DNA of 64,000 nt from Morinoia aosen (Eukaryota > Arthropoda > Malacostraca > Amphipoda > Talitridae), in the NCBI GenBank assembly GCA_030386875.1, contig CM059577.1, positions 22,455,038 to 22,519,037 on the forward strand, written 5' to 3'. The position numbers and the translations under genes are program-made. How positions within the stretch are numbered: position 1 is the first letter of the stretch; every line of letters starts with the position of its first letter. The notes below the pieces were generated by a model. That model was given only the letters and a program-made list of their open reading frames with translations, had not been told where the DNA came from and did no database searches. Shown here piece after piece: positions 12,456 through 25,699 of the stretch.

Positions 12456-13460
12456 ACAGAGGAAAAACTGCCTATAAACTGCTTATTATAGAAGGAAAAA
12501 CCCTCACACCGAAAAATTCTTAATAGTAGAAATTTTTATTTAAGCTGAAAAGAGTAGCTTCTTAATAGTAGGAAAACTGCTTTTAGCATGAAAAAATTTA
12601 TAGTAAAAACTGCCTGTTTTAGAAAAGAGATTGTTACACAGAGAAAAACTACTAAGAGTACAAAAAGTCACAACTGAAGTAGAAATATGGCCATAGGAAA
12701 AGTCTAGCATTTTTTCCAACTTTTTGAATGATGGCCCTTTAGCTCCTACGAACTCAGCGGGGCAGACACAAGCAGCACTATGTGGACTTATCTATTGACG
12801 CTGCACATATGTGTTCTACACCTGGAGTGATGATCCTAACGTGTGGAACTTTGACTTGTGTTTATCATGTTCAATTGAAGAGACAGTCTGAGCGAAATAT
12901 AAGGTGAATAACTGAATTATTTACATTGACTCCATCACACGCCGTTGGTGAATTTCCAACTCAACTTAAGAGATTAAGTACCGGAAATGTGCGCAGAACG
13001 TTCAGGCGTGAGCACAAAATTTCTGCCCAGTATTTGATTGCCCAATAAATATGAAGTTTCTCCTCAACATTTGACGGCTAAATTAATTAAATTTTCTGCC
13101 CAGCATCTGACTGTCAATAAACAGGCTGCTGCTGCACAATGAATGACTTCTGTGTCTGCTGTATGTCACTTCCAGCTGCAGGCTGATATTTCAAAGGTCA
13201 GTTCAGTCGATTAGCTTCATGATATCATTTTTGTACACGGCCCGTCAAAAATGACTGGATTCGAATAAATCTTGCAGATGTGAATGACAAACAAATATAT
13301 CCATTACAATTTTGCCCGGATTAAAATATTTTTGTACTTGTGCACTGGTAAAACTCCTATGACACATACGGTCTTAAGTATCCTTATGAGTGTCACAGAC
13401 TCACGCACCAACCAAGCAAGCAACAACTCTGTATTATTATTTAATTAATCTTATTAGTCA
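12456..13460. other. Unique AT-rich sequence with faint periodicity
   Basis: At 12460-12700, AAAAACTGC and TTAATAGTAG words recur irregularly, perhaps the trace of a very old array. At 12960-13130, TTTCTGCCCAG followed by ATTTGA or ATCTGA and then CAATAAA occurs twice about 80 bp apart. No gene recognised. Confidence 0.4.
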
Positions 13461-13885
13461 TGAAGTTTTTGGAAAAATTTTCCACATCTCTTTCACCGTG
13501 ATAAGCTGCATTTTCTTAACAACAGATTCAATTTTCGAGCAATATTTTTAACTTCTAAACAAAAGAGAGCATTGGCCAGGTTTTTCACACAATTGGAATG
13601 GTATCTATGATAGCAACCAAGTAAGCACATTCCCATTGTAATAACGTAGGATAAACTACGCACAAAAAAACATATTTATAAATTTATGGAAACCATTATT
13701 ACATGTATAATGTTGGTTAGCCAGGAAGCTTTGAAATATTTGCCATATCTTTTTTCTCGCGATAAGCTGGATTTTCTTGAACAAGAGATTCAAATTTTTA
13801 CCGCCGCAGAATAGTTTGCCTTCTAAACAAAAGTGAACGAATACCAGGTTTTTATATCATTTGAGCGGCTTCTATGTCTATGATG
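13461..13885. repeat. Diverged direct duplication, two copies about 260 bp apart
   Basis: Segments 13461-13612 and 13720-13885 share, in the same order, a GAAGTTTTTGG/GAAGCTTTGA block, CACATCTCTTTC/CCATATCTTTTTTC, GATAAGCTGCATTTTCTT/GATAAGCTGGATTTTCTT, TTCTAAACAAAAG and CCAGGTTTTT. The second copy has a small insertion (ACCGCCGCAG). It may be the last pair of an old satellite or a duplicated element fragment. Confidence 0.7.
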
Positions 13886-15508
13886 TCATTTAAATCGATT
13901 TGAATTATAGGGGATGCTGCAGACAGCGTAGATGTAAATATACGGATAAATCAAGCAGCTTATTATAGTAGGGATAATTTGGTGTTATCTACAACGTTCA
14001 CCATCACATTCCTATTGACTATACACTAAGTTCCTATTAACGCTTCAGGGAAGAAAGAAATAAAGAAGTCTAGGACATGCGTTATTGAAACAAGTGACGC
14101 TCCATAGCATTAATGGCTAATATGAGCAAAAAATCGGCATGAATGTTATCAAAGGAACAATAATGTTGCTACTGACCGCATGAGCTGCTACCAGAAACTA
14201 AAATTTCTGCGCCCAAGATTTTACCAAATTGTCGCTGAATTAAAACTGTTTTAGAAATTTCACAAATCGCTGAAAAAAATGCATAAAGCGAACAAGTAAG
14301 TCGTCAGGTATGAAAACAATTTTAAAGGTTTATTTTAAATTTGTGGACGTCAAAAATGTTTAAATTGCTGAACAAGTAGAAAACCTGTCGATTCTCTTTT
14401 GAGTATTATTTATTCCCGACAACATGCTGCTCTGATGTTATGGATCGGTGAGACGCACCGCTAAATGAACACGACGCCTTCTCAGGATAATGATTATTTA
14501 GGGAGCAAAGCATTTCAGAACTCGTAGCCGCTTCAGAGTAGCAGTTGCTTCATAAAATCTGCGGCAATCGCGTTAGAGGAGGAGGTACGTGGGACTAAAC
14601 ACTGCACTCACGCAGCACCAAGTGCCATTTGGAGCACAGAACACGCCCAACAAAACACATCACGGCGCACCGAGACGCTCGAGTGCAAGTTGTCCAAGAA
14701 TTACGCGCTTTAATTCTTTTATTCTGCGCACTCGAGCGCCTCAATAGACGCGCAAATGTCGGCTCCTGAGGGTCTCTTTAATGCGCCGAGCCTCCAACGC
14801 AAGCATGTGATCGATGCCCACCACTGCACCTTATTCCTACGCAACGTCAGGGCCCACCGAACATCTCGCCGGTGTGCTCTCGTCTGCTGGTGTACGGTGA
14901 CGCAAATAAGGTTTTCGATCAGCGCGTCAGAAGTTCTATTGTGTTTCTCTTTCAAACAAGCGATTGCTGAGTGTCTTTTTAATGCTATTCTTACAGAGGC
15001 CTGACCGTCGACTGGGCTTCTGTTTAGCAATTCCTGAGAGTTGAAGTTCACTCGAATGACAATCAAATTCCCGACCGTCGTCTCAGCTTTACGAGCCACG
15101 CGCACAAAGGCAGGCAAGAAGACTGGCGAGCTTTAAACACTTCCAGGTCAAGTTTTGAGTGATCAATTGTTGCCGTGCGGCTGTTGTTCTGCGAGTCTGT
15201 TAGGAGGAAGTCAAATTCTTCCCTGGCCATTTTTGGATCTGCTCGCCCCCGCCTCCTGGTATTGGACCGTCGCCAGACCTGAGCTATTCCTGCGAGCGCG
15301 GTAAGCTTGAGCAATACACCTGGTAGGTCAAAAGCATATTGTTCCAGGCATTGGTTTCCTATATCTGAAAACAGTTTGGATCCTAGAAGGCATGTACCGG
15401 AAAGTGCATCCGATACAAGAACGGCGCACCTGCAAGACGAGCGCGTCTGAACTAAATTAACTACAAATTAAGTGGCTGCCTCGGATGAAACGCAACACAA
15501 TCCTGGAA
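13886..15508. other. Unique sequence, no gene recognised
   Basis: The segment 14640-15310 is richer in GC and has a long minus-strand frame at 14719-15117. That frame contains no ATG and no motif I recognise, so I do not call it a gene. The rest is AT-rich with no visible structure. Confidence 0.4.
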
Positions 15509-15620
15509 CAAACAGTTAAGATTATTGGCTGTCGCTTCGCTGTGTCTGTTTATTTTGTGTGTTACAAACAGTTGAAATTATTGACTGTCGCTTCGCTGTG
15601 TCTATTTATTTTGTGCACAG
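15509..15620. repeat. Tandem duplication, 56-bp unit, two copies
   Basis: AACAGTTAAGATTATTGGCT plus GTCGCTTCGCTGTGTCTG at 15511 is repeated from 15567 with few changes (GTTGAAATTATTGAC, TGTCTATTT). This is a simple recent duplication. Confidence 0.9.
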
Positions 15621-17635
15621 TTACGTTACTAAAGTAAAGTAATTTGCATGAGAATGTAAGTAAAATGAAATTTCTCACACAACTGAATACATAGGATAGC
15701 ATTTTCTACAAAAAAAAGGTGAAGAATAAAATTACCCAAAGAGTCAGCACTGATAAAGGTACTGTAAAAAAAGCCTCAAGCCCATGCAACTTGTCAGAGA
15801 GACGACATGAACTTAATAGAAGGGGAAATTTGATTTCACCAGAACTCTTAGAAAGATTATTCAAGAACATAAGGCAATTCACAGGACCGTTATACTGATG
15901 CTATGATCTCACAGCTCTCTCGGGAGGATAGAAGCTTTGCAACGCCCATGCAGTTCTTCCTTCACTGCCGCAGTAGCGCAGTGAGATAATCTGTCTGCAC
16001 TGGACGTTGCCCGACAGTTGTTCAGCAAATACACGTCTTTATTTCACCTTTTCAAATGAATGAACTTTTTCTTTTTGTAGCCATGAAGTTTTATAGCCAC
16101 ACACAAACTAACTTAACTAAAAATTCATATTAGCAACTAATTCAGCATTTATACTGTTATTAATACTGATATTGATACTGATATTGATACTGTTAGCAAT
16201 ACTTTATAACGGAGTAGCACTTCTAACACCCCTCTATAGCAAAACTAACGCTCATACCTGTAATGCTACTGAACGCTTTATGCGAAACTCTCGTAATCTT
16301 TCGTTCAGCGAAGCTATTTGCGCATTAGCACAACTTCACCTCCATTAAAATGTCTCTCTCACAAATACTCTTGAATGTTTCCATTTAAATAAAAGAAACA
16401 TTGATGGCGCACTACTGGACATAATCTAGCGTGGTGGCGTTCAGTAAAAGTGCAAGCTCAATATTACGCTGGTCATTTTAATTGGCTAGTGCTATTTGGA
16501 CTCCAGCACTCACACTTTGCCGACACACTCACCGTGAAATTGTCTGCTCTGCAAAAAAACAAAAAGAAAAAATAGCTATGTTCGGGAAATATAAACTGTC
16601 AGCCTTCAAAAAGGAGACCTGTTTGCGCGAAGAGCTGGAAGCCTTTTAGCACTCTTAATCTTTTACGTTTAGAACTGATACACTCTGTGCGTTAAAAACT
16701 GACTATTATATCTTTCTTCACTGCAAAAAAATGCGTGGTACTTGGAATCGCCAGTATTCAAAGGTTTTAATGAATGTTCAACCACCACTTATTTATCTTG
16801 AAAAATCAGTACCCTATCGTCAACTATCGTCCATAGTCCATAGCTACCGTCTTATTTCGGTTGGAATGAATGAGTTAGTTACTTCACAGACGGTTTACCG
16901 TGCTACTCTGAGTTTTCAGTAAAATTTTTTTTAATTTTTCGATTGCATCTATGTAAATTATATTCTGCTGACCGTTTGAAATCTTGCAATAATTGGTGTT
17001 CAAAAAGTAAATGAAATGTTCGGTTATATTACCGTAGACTTGTGTCCCTCTTGATGTGGGATTTAATCATCTGCTTTGCGACGGCTGTTGTTTCAATGAA
17101 AAAGTGATGGACAACGTCATAAGGTACACGTTACAGTCACGTGTCTACCAAAAAGTTAAAAAAGTTAAGTACTCAGTGATATTAGATTGAACTTTAAGAA
17201 ATTTTCGGCATCCCTTTGACAACGACGCGATGAGATGAAATGCTTGAGTTTGAGGTAGACTGAGCTGCAGGGTAGCGAGGGTGCGTGATGAATTTCAGCT
17301 GCTTCTATAATTGATATCATTTAAATATTCCTGCTGTGATTGAGAGTGAGACTTTAAATTAAGTAATTCAAATATTTTGTCCTATACCGATGTATTTTTC
17401 TTGTTATCACGACAAGCCAATCAAGTGAAAATAAAAACCCACATAAATTCCCTTGATAATCCACCAATTTTTTTCCAAACGTCAATTTTTTAGCACAGCC
17501 ATTTTAAATACGCATTTTACATTTCAGAGAATTTTTCAAGGTTACACATGAGGTGAGAAATAGACGATGCGTGGCCGGGCCCGCTTGCTGTTGTTGTGCT
17601 GCAGTGGAGCGTGTCTGGTGACGGCCTGACCATAG
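15621..17635. other. Unique sequence; small 12-bp repeat only
   Basis: At 16160-16200 a 12-bp unit of ACTGATATTGAT type repeats about three times. Elsewhere I see no gene, RNA or mobile element. Confidence 0.4.
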
Positions 17636-18262
17636 TGCTGGGGGAGTGTGCTGTGGGAGTGTGTTGGGGGAGTTTGCTGGGGGACTGTGCTGGGGGAGTG
17701 CGCTGGTGGAGCGTGCTGGGGGAGTGTGCTGGGGGAGTGTGCTGGGGGAGTGTGCTGGGGGAGTGTGCTGTGGGAGTGTGTTGGGGGAGTTTGCTGGGGG
17801 ACTGTGCTGGGGGAGTGTGCTGGGGGAGTGTGCTGGTGGAGCGTGCTGGGGGAGCGTGCTGGGGGAGTGTGCTGGATGAGTGTGCTGAGGGAGTGTGCTG
17901 GGGGAGCGTGCTGGGGGAGCGTGCTGGGGAGCATGCTGCGAGAGCGTGCTGGGGGAGCGTGCTGGGGGAGCGTGCTGGGGGAAGGGCTGGGGGAGTGTGC
18001 TGGGGGAGTGTGCTGGGGGAGTGTGTTGGGGTAGTATGTTGGGGGAGCGTGCTGGGGGAGCGTGCTGGGGGAGCATGCTGTGGGAGCGTGCTGGGGGAGC
18101 GTGCTGGGGGAGTGTGCTGGATGAGTGTGCTCAGGGAGTGTGCTGGGGGAGCGTGCTGGGGGAGCATGCTGGGAGAGCATGCTGGGGGAGCGTGCTGGGG
18201 GAGCGTGCTGGGGGAAGGGCTGGGGGAGTGTGCTGGGTGGAAGTGCTGGGTGCTGCACTGGA
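17636..18262. repeat. 13-bp G-rich minisatellite, about 48 copies
   Basis: The unit GCTGGGGGAGTGT is 13 bp, with variants GAGCGT, GTGGGAG and TTGGGGGAG. A compound block (CTGTGGG, TTGGGGG, GTTTGCTGGGGG, ACTGTGC) recurs 117 bp (nine units) apart at 17651 and 17768, so higher-order amplification has occurred. A G5 run in almost every unit gives strong G-quadruplex potential on the plus strand. Long frames in all phases (Cys/Gly/Trp-rich plus, Pro/Gln/His-rich minus) are artefacts. Confidence 0.96.
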
Positions 18263-18728
18263 AAGTACACGCGAGAAAACGTCGGCCGGTGAGTCGATGA
18301 TGAGAGTGCCGGAGAAGAGAAAGTTCCGAAATCGTTCAAAGAAAAGAGGGAAAGAAAAAGTAAATAGGAAAGTGCTGGGCAGCCATGCTTCAAGAAATGT
18401 GGTAGGAATAAAGTGCTGAGGGTAAATGCTTGGAAGTGGAGAGCTTGAGGGTAACCTGATATCCGCATTTTCTCCTGGTAGCAACTGTTTACCATGACAC
18501 TGCACAAATTTTGTTGTGTTCTACCAATTATCGCGCATCGCACATCACGCACCGAAATTCACTTTCTATATATCATTTTCTAAATGTCATCTACCACCCA
18601 TTCACTACCAATCAAATTTTTTCAAGCATCACTTTTCAAATACAATCTTCTCAAACTTAATCTATTACACATTAACTAATCAACACTGATCGAGAATCAC
18701 CTACCAGCAATCACGAAGAAACTATATT
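18263..18728. other. Unique spacer between arrays
   Basis: It separates the 13-bp and 38-bp arrays. The right half has loosely repeated ATCAC/CTACCA words that may be an eroded array edge. No gene. Confidence 0.4.
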
Positions 18729-21700
18729 CTCCCAATATCCCCCACTGAACACTGCCTACTGCACATCACCCAATATCCCCCACTGAACACTGCCTACTGC
18801 ATATCACCCAATATCCCCCACTGAACACTGCCTACTGCACATCACCCAATATCCCAAACTGAACACTGCCTACTGCACATCTCCCAATATCCCCCACTGA
18901 ACACTGCCTACTGCACATCTCCCAATATCCCCCACAGAACACTGCCTACTGCACATCACCCAATATCCCCCACTGAACACTGCCTACTGCACATCTCCCA
19001 ATATCCCCCACAGAACACTGCCTACTGCACATCACCCAATATCCCCCACTGAACACTGCCTACTGCACATCACCCAATATCCCCCACTGAACACTGCCTA
19101 CTGCACATCACCCAATATCCCCCACTGAACACTGCCTACTGCACATCACCCAATACCCCCCACTGAACACTGCCTACTGCACATCACCCAATATCCCCCA
19201 CTGAACACTGCCTACTGCACATCACCCAATATCTCCCACTGAACACTGCCTACTGCACATCACCCAATATCCCCCACTGAACACTGCCTACTGCACATCA
19301 CCCAATATCCCCCAGTGAACACTGCCTACTGCACATCACCCAATATCCCCCACTGAACACTGCCTACTGCACATCACCCAATATCCCCCACTGAACACTG
19401 CCTACTGCACATCACCCAATATCCCCCACTAAACACTGCCTACTGCACATCACCCAATATCCCCCACTAAACACTGCCTACTGCACATCACCCAATATCC
19501 CCCACTAAACACTGCCTACAGCACATCACCCAATATCCCCCACTGAACACTGCCTACTGCACATCTCCCAATATCCCCCAAAGAACACTGCCTACTGCAC
19601 ATCACCCAATATCCCCCAAAGAACACTGCCTACTGCACATCACCCAATATCCCCCACTAAACACTGCCTACTGCACATCACCGAATATCCCCCACTAAAC
19701 ACTGCCTACTGCACATCACCCAATATCCCCCAAAGAACACTGCCTACTGCACATCACCCAATATCCCCCACTAAACACTGCCAACTGCACATCACCCAAT
19801 ATCCCCCAAAGAACACTGCCTACTGCACATCACCCAATATCCCCCAAAGAACACTGCCTACTGCACATCACCCAATATCCCCCACTAAACACTGCCTACT
19901 GCACATCACCCAATATCCCCCACTGAACACTGCCTACTGCACATCTCCCAATATCCCCTACTGAACACTGCCTACTGCACATCTCCCAATATCCCCCACT
20001 GAACACTGCCTACTGCACATCACCCAATATCCCCCACTGAACACTGCCTACTGCACATCTCCCAATATCCCCCACAGATCACTGCCTACTGCACATCACC
20101 CAATATCCCCCAAAGAACACTGCCTACTGCACATCACCCAATATCCCCCACAGAACACTGCCTACTGTACATCACCCAATATCCCCCACTGAACACTGCC
20201 TACTGCACATCACTCAATATTCCCCACTGAACACTGCCTACTGCACATCTCCCAATATCCCCCACTGAACACTGCCTAATGCTCATCACCCAATATCCCC
20301 CACTGAACACTGCCTACTGCACATCACCCAATATCCCCCACTAAACACTGCCTACTGCACATCACCCAATATCCCCCACTAAACACTGCCTACTGCACAT
20401 CTCCCAATATCCCCCACAGATCACTGCCTACTGCACATCACCCAATATCCCCCAAAGAACACTGCCTACTGCACATCACCCAATATCCCCCACAGAACAC
20501 TGCCTACTGTACATCACCCAATATCCCCCACTGAACACTGCCTACTGCACATCACTCAATATTCCCCACTGAACACTGCCTACTGTACATCACCCAATAT
20601 CCCCCACTGAACACTGCCTACTGCACATCACTCAATATTCCCCACTGAACACTGCCTACTGCACATCTCCCAATATCCCCTTCTGAACACTGCCTACTGC
20701 ACATCACCCAATATCCCCCACTGAACACTGCCTACTGCACATCTCCCAATATCCCCCACAGAACACTGCCTACTGCCCTTCACCCGATATCCCCCACTGA
20801 ACACTGCCTACTGCATATTACCCAATATCCCCCACAGAACACTGCCTACTGCACATCACCCAATATCCCCCAGTGAACACTGCCTACTGCACATCACCCA
20901 ATATCCCCCACTGAACACTGCCTACTGCACATCTCCCAATATCCCCTACTGAACACTGCCTACTGCACATCTCCCAATATCCCCTACTGAACACTGCCTA
21001 CTGCACATCACCCAATATCCCCCACTGAACACTGCCTACTGCACATCTCCCAATATCCCCTTCTGAACACTGCCTACTGCACATCACCCAATATCCCCCA
21101 CTGAACACTGCCTACTGCACATCACCCAATATCCCCCACTGAACACTGCCTACTGCTCATCACCCAATATCCCCCACTGAACACTGCCTACTGCACATCA
21201 CCCAATACCCCCCACCGAACTCTTCCTACTGCACATCACCCAATATCCCCCACTGAACACTGCCTACTACACATCACCCAATATCCCCCACTGAACACTG
21301 AACACTGCTTACTGCACATCTCCCAATATCCCCTACTGAACACTGCCTACTGCACATCACCCAATATCCCCCACTGAACACTGCCTACTGCACATCTCCC
21401 AATATCCCCTACTGAACACTGCCTACTGCACATCACCCAATATCCCCCACTGAACACTGCCAACTGCACATCTCCCAATATCCCCCACTGAACACTGCCT
21501 ACTGCACATCACCCAATATCTCCTATTGAACACTGCCTACTGCACATCACCCAATATCCCCCACTGAACACTGCCTACTGCACATCACCCAATATCCCCT
21601 ACTGAACACTGCCTACTGCACATCACCCAAAATCCCCCACTGAACACTGCCTACTGCACATCACCCAATATCCCCCACTGAACACTGCCTACTGCACATC

Positions 21701-22165
21701 ACCCAATATCCCCCACTGAACACTGCCTACTGCACATCACCCAATATCCCCCACTGAACACTGCCTACTGCACATCACCCAATATCCCCCACTTAACACT
21801 GCCTACTGCACATCACCCAATATCCCCCACTGAACACTGCCTACTGCACATCACCCAATATCCCCCACTAAACACTGCCTACTGCACATCACCCAATATC
21901 CCCCACTGAACACTGCCTACTGCACATCACCCAATATCCCCCACTGAACACTGCCTACTGCACATCACCCAATATCCCCCACTAGACACTACCTACTGCA
22001 CATCACCCAATATCCCCCACTGAACACTGCCTACTGCACATCACCCAATACCCCCCACTGAACACTGCCTACTGCACATCACCCAATATCCCCCACTGAA
22101 CACTGCCTACTGCACATCACCCAATACCCCCCACTGAACACTGTCTAGCGCTCATCACCAACTAT
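18729..22165. repeat. 38-bp minisatellite, about 90 copies
   Basis: The unit is CCCAATATCCCCCACTGAAC followed by ACTGCCTACTGCACATCA, period 38 bp. Variants at fixed positions (CTGAAC, CTAAAC, AAAGAAC, CAGAAC; ATCACC or ATCTCC; TATCCCCTACTG) occur in clusters, as expected from block amplification. One local slip adds ACTGAACACTG near 21295. The unit carries stop codons in every frame, so no long open frame appears here, unlike the other large arrays. Confidence 0.97.
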
Positions 22166-23064
22166 TCACACACAAAAATGACAACCTCTGAATAACAACT
22201 CAAAACTCAGCCCAATAATTTCCCCCGTAAAGTTTGAGCAGAGAAAGCGCCACTCTGCCATTGCGATCCATTGAAGCGCGAGGCACGAGACGGTGCAGCG
22301 ACAATAATTTTGATCAAGACCCTCAGTATTCCACGTCATTTCCTTCATTAGCTCCTTTGTTGCAGCTGCTGTTTGTGTCCAATTGTAGGTGAAGTTTTCC
22401 AGCGAAGTTCAGCGCCTCAAAAGCCACCTTGCATATCGCGAATTTGTTTGGTCACGATGCTGAATGCATTACGTAGCTTCCTTGCGTGGTAGGAGCTTAG
22501 GCGCACCTGTTGCTTCTATGAATAATTTCCCCAGAACCAACAGGGAGCAAATGAATTTTATTTCAATAGACTTTTGAAAAACTTAAGCTAAAGAGCATAT
22601 TTTGCTCCATCGTTCAGTAAGGCGTGAGGGAAACGATCTCGCTCTATATGAGAAAACTTTTGCCTTGAAATCTGGTGGCGTAAGGAAGTGGAGAGAACTC
22701 GCGCGGGAAACTTTATGTCTGCACCACATCTATAGACGTCGTCTCACAAATATTAAAGTATATGATCACAATAAATTTTAAGGTAAATCTACTAAGGAAA
22801 ATAAATATTAAGGTAAATAAGCACAATAACAGAACGGCCTGCGTGTCCAGGGAGTACTGCTTAAAAGAAACTTTGAGTCTAGTAGATCGACAGCGAAGAC
22901 TTATTCTTCTTGGAAACGAGTTCAGTCAGACATGAGAGATTTTGGTGCTGTGGCATGGTGAAGCCAGACAAAGATGAGACAGCGCCCATGTCTTCGAGGC
23001 TAGGTGAACATAGGGACGCAGCCTGCGCAGCACTTAATTTATAACTCTGAAATACAGTCACACA
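22166..23064. other. Unique sequence, no gene recognised
   Basis: A short repeat of AAATATTAAGGTAAAT-like words lies at about 22750-22820. No credible coding frame or element. Confidence 0.4.
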
Positions 23065-23255
23065 TGCACATATATACACGTGCACTCATACATACACACA
23101 CAAACATAAACACTACACATATACACACATATGCACACAAATATACGTACGCAAACTCACATACTCATTCCTTCATACACAAAAATACGCGTACACCCAT
23201 ACATACATACACACACACTCACACATATACACTCTCGCACACACAGAGACAGAAA
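23065..23255. repeat. CA/TA-rich simple sequence
   Basis: Interrupted (CA)n with ATATACAC, CATACACAC and TCACAC words. A plus-strand Thr/His-rich frame through it is an artefact. Confidence 0.85.
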
Positions 23256-23471
23256 CATGTAGGCATAAAGAGTTTGAAGTAAAGCCTACATTAAGCCTAT
23301 CTTCTTTTAACTAAAGCCATATTTAAGCGCTTTTTACGTTCAAATGCACGCGTTAATCTCTAGCACATCCTCATCTGGAGAGCTTTTTCATTTGCATCCC
23401 ATATTATTCCGAAGCATTTACTTGCGTAAACCGCCAGTTTATTCAAAAGTCTAGCTAATTTTAAAGGCTAG

Positions 23472-25490
23472 TTAATCAGAAATGCCTTTTGCTTGTACTG
23501 AGTGGCAAAAGCTTCCAGCGCTGGAAGTGAAATTGGCATTGATTGATATAACCGTTGTCGTACAGTATTTAGTGGTTGTTGGCGGCGATGTAGTCACCGT
23601 TGTCGCACAGTATTTAGTGGTTGTTGGCGGTGATGTAGTCACCGTTGTCGTACAGTATTTAGTGGTTGTTGGCGGCGATGTAGTCACCGTTGTCGTACAG
23701 TATTTAGTGGTTGTTGGCGGCGATGTAGTCACCGTTGTCGTACAGTATTTAGTGGTTGTTGGCGGTGATGTAGTCACCGTTGTCGTACAGTATTTAGTGG
23801 TTGTTGGCGGCGATGTAGTCACCGTTGCCGTACAGTATTTAGTGGTTGTTGGCGGCGATGTAGTCACCGTTGTCGTACAGTATTTAGTGGTTGTTGGCGG
23901 TGATGTAGTCACCGTTGTCGTACAGTATTTAGTGGTTGTTGGCGGCGATGTAGTCACCGTTGTCGTACAGTATTTAGTGGTTGTTGGCGGTGATGTAGTC
24001 ACCGTTGTCGTACAGTATTTAGTGGTTGTTGGCGGCGATGTAGTCACCGTTGTCGTACAGTATTCAGGGGTTGTTGGCGGCGATGTAGTCACCGTTGTCG
24101 TACAGTATTCACTGGTTGTTGGCGACGATGTAGTCACCGTTGTCGTACAGTATTTAGTGGTTGTTGGCGGCGATGTAGTCACCGTTGTCGTACAGTATTT
24201 AGTGGTTGTTGGCGGTGATGTAGTCACCGTTGTCGTACAGTATTTAGTGGTTGTTGGCGGCGATGTAGTCACCGTTGTCGTACAGTATTTAGTGGTTGTT
24301 GGCGGCGATGTAGTCACCGTTGTCGTACAGTATTTAGTGGTTGTTGGCGGCGATGTAGTCACCGTTGTCGTACAGTATTTAGTGGTTGTTGGCGGCGATG
24401 TAGTCACCGTTGTCGTACAGTATTTAGTGGTTGTTGGCGGCGATGTAGTCACCGTTGTCGTACAGTATTTAGTGGTTGTTGGCGGCGATGTAGTCACCGT
24501 TGTCGTACAGTATTCACTGGTTGTTGGCGGCGATGTAGTCACCGTTGTCGTACAGTATTTAGTGGTTGTTGGCGGCGATGTAGTCACCGTTGTCGTACAG
24601 TATTTAGTGGTTGTTGGCGGCGATGTAGTCACCGTTGTCGTACAGTATTTAGTGGTTGTTGGCGGTGATGTAGTCACCGTTGTCGTACAGTATTTAGTGG
24701 TTGTTGGCGGCGATGTAGTCACCGTTGTCGTACAGTATTCAGTGGTTGTTGGCGGCGATGTAGTCACCGTTGTCGTACCGTATTCAGTGGTTGTTGGCGG
24801 CGATGTAGTCACCGTTGTCGTACAGTATTCAGTGGTTGTTGGCGGCGATGTAGTCACCGTTGTCGTACAGTATTCACTGGTTGTTGGCGGTGATGTAGTC
24901 ACCGTTGTCGTACAGTATTCAGTGGTTGTTGGCGGTGATGTAGTCACCGTTGTCGTACAGTATTCACTGGTTGTTGGCGGCGATGTAGTCACCGTTGTCG
25001 TATAAAATTCAGTGGTTGTTGGCGGCGATGTAGTCACCGTTGTCGTACAGTATTCACTGGTTGTTGGCGGCGATGTAGTCACCGTTGTCGTACAGTATTC
25101 ACTGGTTGTTGGCGGCGATGTAGTCACCGTTGTCGCACAGTATTCACTGGTTGTTGGCGGCGATGTAGTCACCGTTGTCGTACAGTATTCACTGGTTGTT
25201 GGCGAAGATGTAGTCACCGTTGTCGTACAGTATTCACTGGTTGTTGGCGGCGATGTAGTCACCGTTGTCGTATAACATTCAGTGGTTGTTGGCGGCGATG
25301 TAGTCACCGTTGTCGTACAGTATTCACTGGTTGTTGGCGGCGATGTAGTCACCGTTGTCGTATAACATTCAGTGGTTGTTGGCGGCGATGTAGTCACCGT
25401 TGTCGTGTAACATTCAGTGTAAAGAAAGCACCACTGTGTGCGAGTGTGGTTTCCAAAGTGAGCTCGACATGAGGCACTCCAGCAAAGCAT
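23472..25490 (-). other. Long Thr/Pro-rich open frame over the 45-bp array (doubtful gene)
   Basis: A frame of 672 codons starts at an ATG outside the array (residues MLCWSASCRAHFGNHTRTQ), continues through about 41 fifteen-residue repeats of the form TTSPPTTTKYCTTTV, and leaves the array with a short unique tail (VISINANFTSSAGSFCHSV). The Thr/Ser/Pro richness recalls mucin-like proteins. There is no signal peptide, and the plus strand is also open over most of the same array. The window has many non-coding arrays that produce such frames, so I favour an accident of a stop-free unit whose length is divisible by three. I recognise no family. Confidence 0.12.
23549..25425. repeat. 45-bp minisatellite, about 41 copies
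   Basis: The unit is ACCGTTGTCGTACAGTATTT followed by AGTGGTTGTTGGCGGCGATG and TAGTC, exactly 45 bp, very homogeneous. The left half carries TTTAGTG, the right half TTCAGTG or TTCACTG, with GGCGGT/GGCGGC variation. Near the right end some units have TATAAAATTC or TATAACATTC. Because 45 is a multiple of three, frames stay open: plus 23482-25005 reads VVVQYLVVVGGDVVT repeats and minus 23472-25490 reads TTTKYCTTTVTTSPP repeats. Confidence 0.97.
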
Positions 25491-25699
25491 TGCAGAGGAG
25501 GAAAATCAAAATTGGAAAATTTTCATAACTCAAAATTTTGAGAACCCAAACGCTTTCCTCCTTAAAAATATGGATATCTTATTCCAGTGTCCCACAAACT
25601 GCACACTGAAATCAGAACAAAGGCGAACACGACGCTCGGTAGGCAAAGGCGTTAACATGTGGCGCTTGGTTTTACTGTTGCTGCATCATGCAAGGGTGT

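Noticed and set aside
14719..15117. 132-codon minus-strand frame as a gene
   Set aside because: It has no ATG anywhere in the frame and no recognisable motif.
17504..18552. Pro/Gln/His-rich minus frames and Cys/Gly/Trp-rich plus frames
   Set aside because: They are translations of the 13-bp G-rich array, open in several phases and on both strands.
18729..22165. 38-bp repeats considered as a CRISPR-like array
   Set aside because: There is no spacer sequence at all; the whole period is repeated. No cas-like gene is nearby.
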